Source: Limnohabitans sp. Rim28 (lineage in GTDB: Bacteria; Pseudomonadota; Gammaproteobacteria; Burkholderiales; Burkholderiaceae_C). Taken from it: 64,000 nucleotides of DNA. The stretch spans positions 124,001 to 188,000 of the forward strand of contig NZ_ALKN02000005.1 of NCBI RefSeq assembly GCF_000293865.2. Direction: 5' to 3'. The notes beneath the pieces were generated by a model. The model ran no database searches and was not told where the DNA came from. It saw only the letters and a list, made by a program, of their open reading frames with translations. Below, in pieces: positions 58,536 through 64,000 of this stretch; position 1 is the stretch's first letter, and every line of letters begins with the position of its first letter. Made by a program: the position numbers and the translations under genes.

Positions 58536-59448
58536 CCACTGACTTGCGGCGGCCTTCCGGACGCAAGCCCAGCAGCAACTCATAAAGCTTTTCAGCCGCT
58601 GGTGTGAAGCTGCGGCCTTTACGGCGAATCAGTCCAATGCGCCTGGTGATGATGGGGTCAAACAAAGGGACGCTCGCCAATACGGGGTGATCTGCGCTGG
58701 GCATGGCCAATGAGGGGACTGCGGCCACACCCATGCCGGCTTCGACCAAACCCAACAAGGTCGTGACATGCTGGGCTTCATAAATACTTTGCGGTCTTTG
58801 ATCGGCAGAGGCCAAGGCCAAATCGAGCAGCATGCGATTGCCTGAAGATTTGGAAACCGACATGAAGTCGTATTGACCCAGTTCTTGCCAGCTGACTTTT
58901 TTCTTTTTGGCAAGCGGGTGGTCTTTTCTGCAAGCTGCGACAAAGCGCTCTTCCAGAATGCTGCGAAATTCAATGCCGGGTTCGTCATTGCCCATGAAGT
59001 TGACGCCGAAGTCGGCTTCGCCACTGGCGACGACCGACAAGACCTCATTGGCGCTGGCATCGTGTACTTTGATTCGGATGCGTGGAAACCTGGCGTGGTA
59101 AGTGCGCAGGACTTGTGGCAAGAAGTAGTAAACAGCAGAAGGTACGCAGGCGACGGTGACTTCGCCCATGCGCGCACCTCCAACTTCTCGGATGCCCAAC
59201 AAGGTCTCATCCAGGTCGTCAAGCAAAAGACGCACCTTGCGTGCGAAGTCTCTGCCAACGCCCGTCAGACTCATGCTGCGGGTGCTTCTGTCGATCAATT
59301 TCACGCCCAAAGCGTTTTCGAGTTTGTCGATTCGACGGCTGAAAGCCGGTTGTGAAATGTGCACGGCTTCGGCTGCTTTTCGGAAGTTGCCCAGTTCCGC
59401 TGCCGCAGAAAAAGCCTGAAGGTCATGCAAATCGAAGTTGATGTTCAT
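58525..59448 (-). CDS. LysR-family regulator of the adjacent tricarboxylate operon (putative)
   Basis: 307 residues. HTH FDLHDLQAFSAAAELGNFRKAAEAVHISQPAFSRRIDKLENALGVKLIDRSTRSMSLTG; effector domain with GEVTVACVPSAVYYFLPQVLRTYHARFPRIRIKVHDASANEVLSVVASGEADFGVNF. It is divergent from the PrpF/GalD-like gene across 86 bp that contain an inverted repeat, the classic LysR layout, so it most likely controls that operon in response to one of its substrates. Confidence 0.9.
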   Translation of the reverse strand: MNINFDLHDLQAFSAAAELGNFRKAAEAVHISQPAFSRRIDKLENALGVKLIDRSTRSMSLTGVGRDFARKVRLLLDDLDETLLGIREVGGARMGEVTVACVPSAVYYFLPQVLRTYHARFPRIRIKVHDASANEVLSVVASGEADFGVNFMGNDEPGIEFRSILEERFVAACRKDHPLAKKKKVSWQELGQYDFMSVSKSSGNRMLLDLALASADQRPQSIYEAQHVTTLLGLVEAGMGVAAVPSLAMPSADHPVLASVPLFDPIITRRIGLIRRKGRSFTPAAEKLYELLLGLRPEGRRKSVVKT

Positions 59449-59470
59449 GTCGATTTCAGTGTTGTGTTTT

Positions 59471-59497
59471 TTGCATCAATACTTTTTAAAAATGCAA
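59471..59497. promoter_or_regulatory. inverted repeat in the LysR/operon intergenic region
   Basis: TTGCAT (59471-59476) and ATGCAA (59492-59497) form a perfect 6-bp dyad around a 15-nt AT-rich centre, midway between the divergent LysR and PrpF-like genes. LysR proteins bind such interrupted dyads; this is the likely operator. Confidence 0.6.
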
Positions 59498-59534
59498 TTC
59501 ACAAAATTCTACACAGATCGCATCATCCGCACCC

Positions 59535-60608
59535 ATGACTACTTCATTGCCTTGCGTCCTGATGCGTTCAGGAACTTCACGCGGTCCTTTTTTCCTTCGT
59601 GAATGGTTGCCTCAAGACGATCGCTTGAGAGATCGTGTTTTGCAAAGCGCCATTGGTGCAGCCGATCCTTCGCAGATCAACGGACTCGGTGGCGGCTCTA
59701 CCTTGACCAGCAAGGTCGCCATGGTTTCGAGATCTTCTCGCGTGGACTGTGATGTGGATTACCTGTTTGCCCAGGTGGGCCCGAACGGGGTCGATACCCG
59801 ACCCAATTGTGGAAACATGTTGGCGGGTGTCGCGCCATTCGCTGTCGAGCAAGGCTTGATCTCGGCCACAGATGGCATGACCTCGGTTCGTGTGCACAAC
59901 GTCAATACCGGGGCGCGCATTGATGTGCAAATTCACACACCCAATGGCCAAGTGACTTACGACGGCAACATCAGCATGGATGGGGTGGCCGGCACAGCTG
60001 CGCCGGTTTACTTGAGTTTTTTGGATGCATGGGGCGCTGTGACTGGAAAGCTTTTTCCGACGGGTGAGCGCATCAACTTGATCGATGGTGTGGAGGTCAC
60101 CTGCATCGATGCAGCCATGCCCATGGCCTTGATGAACGCCCAGAGTTTGGGCGTCACGGGCACTGAGAGCGCTTCTCAGCTCGACGCGATGCCCGATCTT
60201 TTGGCCCGCATGGAGCGCATTCGACTGCAAGCCGGTCTCCTCATGGGTTTGGGCGATGTCTCTGCCAGTGTGATGCCCAAACCTGTATTGGTGAGTCAAG
60301 CGCAAGACCCGATGGCCATCGTGTCACGCTATTTCACGCCTTGGCAATGCCATACCGCCCATGCCGTCACGGGCGCCATTGGTGTCGTGACAGCGTTTGC
60401 ATTGCCCGGCACGGTGGCCAGCCGGACGGTTTGCCTTGAAGGCGAACAAATTTTCAAAGTGGTGCACCCCTCGGGTGTGATTCAGATTGCTGCTGAGGTC
60501 CGGGAGGAATCAGGTCAGCTGCAGGTGGTTCGGGCATCCGTGGTTCGTACGGTTCGAAAAATCATGGAAGGTGCTTTGCAGCTTCCTGCCGATTTGGTTT
60601 TTTCTTAA
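59535..60608 (+). CDS. PrpF-superfamily isomerase (4-oxalomesaconate tautomerase/aconitate isomerase-like)
   Basis: 357 residues. PrpF family sequence: LPCVLMRSGTSRGPFFLREWLP at the start, INGLGGGSTLTSKVAMVS, RPNCGNMLAGVAPFAVEQGL with the conserved Cys, and HTAHAVTGAIGVVTAF. Members move double bonds in unsaturated tricarboxylates: 2-methylaconitate (PrpF), 4-oxalomesaconate (GalD), or cis/trans-aconitate. Here the neighbouring tcuA and a tricarboxylate-type receptor suggest an aconitate-like substrate, but the sequence does not decide. Nine bp to the next gene. Confidence 0.88.
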   Translation: MTTSLPCVLMRSGTSRGPFFLREWLPQDDRLRDRVLQSAIGAADPSQINGLGGGSTLTSKVAMVSRSSRVDCDVDYLFAQVGPNGVDTRPNCGNMLAGVAPFAVEQGLISATDGMTSVRVHNVNTGARIDVQIHTPNGQVTYDGNISMDGVAGTAAPVYLSFLDAWGAVTGKLFPTGERINLIDGVEVTCIDAAMPMALMNAQSLGVTGTESASQLDAMPDLLARMERIRLQAGLLMGLGDVSASVMPKPVLVSQAQDPMAIVSRYFTPWQCHTAHAVTGAIGVVTAFALPGTVASRTVCLEGEQIFKVVHPSGVIQIAAEVREESGQLQVVRASVVRTVRKIMEGALQLPADLVFS

Positions 60609-60617
60609 GGAGTTTTC

Positions 60618-61580
60618 ATGTTTTCGCGCGATTTCAAAAAGATATTGACCGCCTTGGTTTGGAGTTCATCGGTACTGGCCTACGCTTACCCTGACAGAGC
60701 GGTCACCCTGGTTGTGCCCACCGCTGCAGGCGGTGGCAATGACGCCATGGCCCGCGTCATTGCCCAAAAAATGGCGCCTTTGCTGGGACAGTCGGTGATC
60801 GTTGAGAACAAAGCGGGTGCGAATGGTTCGATTGCCACTGAGTTTGTAGCCCGTGCCTCAGCAGACGGTCATACCGTGCTTTTTGGGTATGTCGCAACCC
60901 ATGCGATGAACCCGGCTTTGCAAAAGCTGCGTTACGACCCGGTCAGCGACTTCGAGCCGGTGGGCTTGGTCGGCTACTCCCCCACTTTGATGGTCGTCAC
61001 GCCACAATTGAAGGCCGCTGATGCAAAGGCTGTTTTGTCGTCCATTCAGGCGCAGGACGGTAAATTGAGTTATGCCTCGGCGGGGAATGGGACGGCGCCA
61101 CATTTTGCCGCTGAACTCTACAAACTCAACATGAAAGCCTCCTGGATGCATGTGCCCTACAAGGGCTCTGCACCCGCAGTCAACGACACGGTGGCGGGTC
61201 ACACGCACATCATGTTCCCCAGCCTTTTCACCGCCTTGCCGCACGTCAAGTCGGGCAAATTGCATGCTGTTGGCATTGCGGGCAGTCGCCGTTCTCCTGC
61301 TTTGCCAGGGGTTCCCACTCTGAAAGAGTTGGGTATCCCCGGGTTGGACGTGACGCAGTGGTATGCCCTGTTTGTGCCCGCTAAAACGCCAAAAGCGGTG
61401 GTCGATAAACTCAATGCGGCACTCAATCAAGTGCTTACCGACAAGGACACGGTGGCTCGCATCGAAGCGCAGGGTGCCGATGTTCAAACCAGCACGCCCG
61501 AAGAGTTGAAAACGCTGGTTCGCGATGACCTTGCCAAGTGGCGGCGGGTGGTGCAACAAGCCAAACTCTCGGCAGATTGA
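60618..61580 (+). CDS. Bug/TctC-family periplasmic tricarboxylate-binding receptor
   Basis: 320 residues after AAGGAG. An N-terminal signal peptide (about 1-24, ILTALVWSSSVLAYA) precedes the Bug fold: YPDRAVTLVVPTAAGGGNDAMARVIAQKMAPLLGQSVIVENKAGANGSIATEFVARA. This large betaproteobacterial family feeds tripartite tricarboxylate transporters or acts as an orphan sensor. No tctA/tctB membrane genes are seen in this window, so its partner may lie to the right or elsewhere. Confidence 0.92.
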   Translation: MFSRDFKKILTALVWSSSVLAYAYPDRAVTLVVPTAAGGGNDAMARVIAQKMAPLLGQSVIVENKAGANGSIATEFVARASADGHTVLFGYVATHAMNPALQKLRYDPVSDFEPVGLVGYSPTLMVVTPQLKAADAKAVLSSIQAQDGKLSYASAGNGTAPHFAAELYKLNMKASWMHVPYKGSAPAVNDTVAGHTHIMFPSLFTALPHVKSGKLHAVGIAGSRRSPALPGVPTLKELGIPGLDVTQWYALFVPAKTPKAVVDKLNAALNQVLTDKDTVARIEAQGADVQTSTPEELKTLVRDDLAKWRRVVQQAKLSAD

Positions 61581-61598
61581 ACCTGTCCAAAAGCAAGT

Positions 61599-61621
61599 GG
61601 GTATCAGTTTTAATGATACCC
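61599..61621. promoter_or_regulatory. palindrome GGGTATCA-N7-TGATACCC, probable operator
   Basis: A perfect 8-bp inverted repeat with an AT-rich 7-nt centre lies in the 116-bp gap between the Bug gene and the SDR gene, 75 bp before the SDR start. Two-fold symmetry and spacing suit a dimeric repressor, for example of the GntR type. No T run follows, so it is not a terminator. The regulator is not identified. Confidence 0.6.
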
Positions 61622-61696
61622 CCATCCTTGGATGCTGGTACACAGCACAGTGTCCAGGGCATACATTTGAAAGTTGATTTTCAAATGGGATTTTTC

Positions 61697-62452
61697 ATGG
61701 ACTTGCAACTCAAAGACAAAACCGCACTTGTAACTGGGGCCAGCGTGGGCATTGGGCGTGGCATTGCCAAGGCCTTGGCTGCAGAGGGCGTGCGTGTGGC
61801 GGTGTCGGCTCGGCGGGTGGACAAGTTGCGCGAGTTGGCGGACGAAATTGTGGCCGCTGGCGGACATGCGCCGGTGATCATTGAATCGGACTTGTATGCG
61901 GACGACGCGGCCAAACGCTTGGCCGAGGCGGCTTTGGCGGGTTTGGGCAGCGTGGACATTTTGGTGAACAACGCTGGTGGTTCGCGCAGCTTCAAAGAGT
62001 TGCATGTCAGCGAAGAGGCCTGGCAAGAAGCCATCACTTTGAACTTTCACCGCCCGCGCCAAGTGGCCGATGCCTTGATCGACCAAATGATTGAGCGCAA
62101 GTGGGGCCGCATCATCAACATCACTGGCAAGAGCGAGCCCGAACACACCAACGGCGCGTTTTGCGCCAAGGCGGGCATGCACAGCTGGGCCAAGGGTTTG
62201 TCGCGCATGGTCGGCAAGCATGGGGTCACGGTGAACTGCGTGCCACCGGGGCGTATCCATTCCGAGCAGATTTTTCGCAATTACACACCCGAGTACCGCC
62301 AGTGGCAGTGCGACAACGAAATTCCTGTAGGCCGCTATGGCGAACCAGAAGACATGGCCAACCTGGTCACGTTTTTGGCCTCGCCTTTGGCCAGTTACAT
62401 CACGGGCGCCGTGATCCCGGTGGACGGTGGTTTGCGCAAATACCAGTTCTGA
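61697..62452 (+). CDS. SDR-family protein with non-canonical active site
   Basis: 251 residues from the ATG at 61697, six bases after GGGA; an ATG at 61685 would add four residues. Rossmann loop TGASVGIG at 13-20, NNAGG at 91-95 and a C-terminal ASPLASYITGAVIPVDGGLR make it a classical SDR. But the catalytic Ser position is Gly (NITG at 141-144), and four residues before Lys158 there is Ala in place of Tyr (GAFCAK). Substrate and even activity are uncertain. Probably part of the tcu-like operon. Confidence 0.85.
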   Translation: MDLQLKDKTALVTGASVGIGRGIAKALAAEGVRVAVSARRVDKLRELADEIVAAGGHAPVIIESDLYADDAAKRLAEAALAGLGSVDILVNNAGGSRSFKELHVSEEAWQEAITLNFHRPRQVADALIDQMIERKWGRIINITGKSEPEHTNGAFCAKAGMHSWAKGLSRMVGKHGVTVNCVPPGRIHSEQIFRNYTPEYRQWQCDNEIPVGRYGEPEDMANLVTFLASPLASYITGAVIPVDGGLRKYQF

Positions 62453-62484
62453 TCAAGCTTGGGCACAGTGCCCTGAAAGTGTTT

Positions 62485-63927
62485 ATGACGGTCGATGTTT
62501 TGGTGATTGGCGGCGGCAACGCGGCCCTGTGTGCGGCGCTCATGGCCCGCGAAGCCGGTGCCAGTGTGATGCTGCTCGAATCGGCGCCGCGCGAATGGCG
62601 CGGCGGCAATTCAGGCCACACACGCAATTTGCGCTGCATGCACGATGCGCCGCAAGACGTGTTGGTCGATGCCTATCCGGAAGAAGAGTTTTGGCAAGAC
62701 CTGCTCAAGGTCACCGGCGGCCTGACCAACGAGCATCTGGCCCGCTTGGCGATTCGCCATTCAGCCACCTGCCGCCCTTGGATGGTCAAGCACGGCGTGC
62801 GCTTTCAGCCTTCGTTGTCCGGAGCTTTGCACACGGCCCGCACCAATGCCTTCTTCATGGGCGGTGGCAAGGCGCTGGTCAATGCTTTCTACCGCAGCGC
62901 CGAAAAGCTGGGTGTGCAGATCCACTACAACGCCGAGGTGGATACCGTCGAATTGGACGAGGGCCGCTTCGTGGCCGCGTCGGTGATGCACAAACAGGCC
63001 GATGGCAGCGTGCGGCGCGAACGGATTGAAGCCCGCACCTGCGTGTTGGCGGCTGGGGGCTTTGAGTCCAACCGCGAGTGGCTGCGCGAAGCCTGGGGCC
63101 AGAACGAACGCGGTGAGTACCCGGCCGACCAGTTTTTGATTCGCGGCACACGATTTAACCAAGGCGTGCTGCTCAAGCACATGCTGGCGCAAGGCGCTGA
63201 CCGCATTGGCGACCCCACCCAGGCGCACATGGTGGCGATTGATGCCCGTGCACCTTTGTACGACGGCGGCATTTGCACCCGCATCGACTGCGTGTCTTTG
63301 GGTGTGGTGGTCAACCGCGAAGCGCGGCGTTTTTACGACGAGGGTGAAGATTTTTGGCCCAAGCGTTACGCCATCTGGGGCCGTTTGGTGGCGCAGCAGC
63401 CGGGGCAGGTGGCGTATTCCATCATCGATGCCAAAGCCATTGGCCGTTTCATGCCCCCTGTGTTTGAAGGCACCCAAGCAGACAGCCTGCCCGAGTTGGC
63501 GCGCAAACTGGGCCTGGACGAGGCGACGTTCATGCAAACCTTGAACGACTACAACGCGGCCTGCCGTGAAGGCACCTTTGACCACACGGCGCTGGACGAC
63601 TGCCACACCGAGGGCGTGAGCCCCGCCAAAACCCATTGGGCCAGGCCTTTGGACACTGCGCCTTATTACGCTTACGCCGTCAGGCCCGGCGTGACTTTCA
63701 CCTATTTGGGATTGAAAACCGATGAGACCACCGCTGTGCGATTCAACGACCAGCCCAGCCCCAATTTGTTTGTGGCCGGCGAGATGATGGCGGGCAATGT
63801 GCTGGGCAAGGGCTACACCGCCGGGGTGGGCATGACGATTGGCACGGCTTTTGGCCGCATCGCCGGCGAGCAGGCGGCCAAAGCCGTGAAAGCCCAAAAG
63901 GAAGGAGCTTCCCATGCAAACGCTTGA
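62485..63927 (+). CDS. tcuA: FAD-dependent tricarballylate dehydrogenase TcuA-like
   Basis: 480 residues from the ATG at 62485. The frame is open back to 62101, but that part is the SDR gene in another frame. FAD ADP-binding motif VLVIGGGNAALCAALMAREAGASVMLLES at the start; GGNSGHTRNLR, LAAGGFESNREW, and GEMMAGNVLGKGYTAGVGMTIGTAFGRIAG at the C-terminus, as in fumarate-reductase-like flavoproteins and TcuA. TcuA oxidises tricarballylate to cis-aconitate, passing electrons to TcuB. Its stop overlaps the tcuB start by 14 bp. Confidence 0.88.
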   Translation: MTVDVLVIGGGNAALCAALMAREAGASVMLLESAPREWRGGNSGHTRNLRCMHDAPQDVLVDAYPEEEFWQDLLKVTGGLTNEHLARLAIRHSATCRPWMVKHGVRFQPSLSGALHTARTNAFFMGGGKALVNAFYRSAEKLGVQIHYNAEVDTVELDEGRFVAASVMHKQADGSVRRERIEARTCVLAAGGFESNREWLREAWGQNERGEYPADQFLIRGTRFNQGVLLKHMLAQGADRIGDPTQAHMVAIDARAPLYDGGICTRIDCVSLGVVVNREARRFYDEGEDFWPKRYAIWGRLVAQQPGQVAYSIIDAKAIGRFMPPVFEGTQADSLPELARKLGLDEATFMQTLNDYNAACREGTFDHTALDDCHTEGVSPAKTHWARPLDTAPYYAYAVRPGVTFTYLGLKTDETTAVRFNDQPSPNLFVAGEMMAGNVLGKGYTAGVGMTIGTAFGRIAGEQAAKAVKAQKEGASHANA

Positions 63928-64000
63928 AGCCCTGACGCGTGACGCCCGTGCCCTGGCGCTTGGCGAGTTGACAGCCCCGGAAGCCGAAGTGGCCCGGCAG
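63914..64000 (+). CDS. tcuB: TcuB-like electron-transfer protein, 5' end only
   Basis: ATG at 63914 after GAAGGAG, overlapping tcuA by 14 bp in another frame; 29 codons fit before the window ends. The sequence MQTLEALTRDARALALGELT and EAEVARQ agrees with my recollection of TcuB N-termini just before the first CxxC Fe-S motif. The call rests mainly on the tcuA-tcuB gene order; the diagnostic cysteines are outside the window. Confidence 0.65.
   Translation, partial: MQTLEALTRDARALALGELTAPEAEVARQ

Noticed and set aside
62101-62484. N-terminal extension of tcuA by 128 codons
   Set aside because: It overlaps the SDR gene in another frame and contains no flavoprotein sequence; the FAD motif begins right after the ATG at 62485.

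Overview
The window reads as chromosomal DNA of a betaproteobacterium of the order Burkholderiales, probably a Comamonadaceae relative (Limnohabitans/Rhodoferax/Acidovorax-like). This is inferred from protein flavour and gene order (a DksA ending in an ETGEAIG/RPTATLSLEAQ-type tail, the uvrA-MFS-ssb arrangement, a long-form PyrF, a Bug/TctC receptor), not from a search. Most genes are GC-rich, closely packed and ordinary. The AT-richer, accessory-looking part is the CRISPR-Cas locus at about 33.4-43.8 kb.

Layout. 1-6.1 kb (mostly minus strand): a partial FAD-dependent dehydrogenase, cysK, the RNase P RNA (plus strand), an IscR-type regulator that has lost all its Fe-S ligands, an RsuA/RluB-family protein that has lost its catalytic Asp, and a Nudix/metallo-beta-lactamase fusion. 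6.1-11.4 kb (plus): dapF-DUF484-xerC, a CobW-family zinc GTPase with a His-rich loop, and dksA with a lysine/alanine/proline-rich N-terminal extension. 11.6-30.1 kb (plus): a complete dcw cluster, mraZ-rsmH-ftsL-ftsI-murE-murF-mraY-murD-ftsW-murG-murC-ddl-ftsQ-ftsA-ftsZ-lpxC, mostly with 4-nt stop/start overlaps, preceded by four AGTG boxes at exact 10-bp spacing (MraZ operator). 30.1-33.4 kb: an EamA exporter, pyrF and a DHA2-type MFS transporter.

33.4-43.8 kb is a type I-C CRISPR-Cas system: cas3-cas5c-cas8c(cas11c)-cas7c-cas4-cas1-cas2, an AT-rich leader, then 25 repeats of 32 nt with 24 spacers of 33-35 nt and a decayed 26th repeat. cas8c is broken by a -1 frameshift at a run of seven A. 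A strong internal Shine-Dalgarno and ATG downstream of the break would still give the small subunit Cas11c. The locus lies between an intact orphan brnA-type antitoxin gene and a decayed brnA-like N-terminal fragment in the same orientation beyond the array.

43.9-57.5 kb: an acyl-CoA dehydrogenase, a GST, an acyl-CoA synthetase, a serine beta-lactamase-fold hydrolase, a MerR regulator with a PaaI thioesterase, a glutaredoxin-like protein, uvrA, an MFS transporter, ssb, a SLAC1/TehA-type membrane protein and a DUF3422 protein. 57.5-64 kb: two LysR regulators, the second divergent from what looks like a tricarboxylate-catabolism operon: a PrpF/GalD-type isomerase, a Bug/TctC periplasmic receptor, an SDR without canonical Ser/Tyr, tcuA and the start of tcuB.

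I do not see a wholly unknown multi-gene system. The points most worth checking are the recoded or broken cas8c with its preserved internal cas11c, the brnA-like copies bracketing the CRISPR locus, the repeated motif in the CRISPR leader, three proteins that keep a fold but have lost catalytic or ligand residues, and the tcu-like operon with a sharp palindrome inside it.
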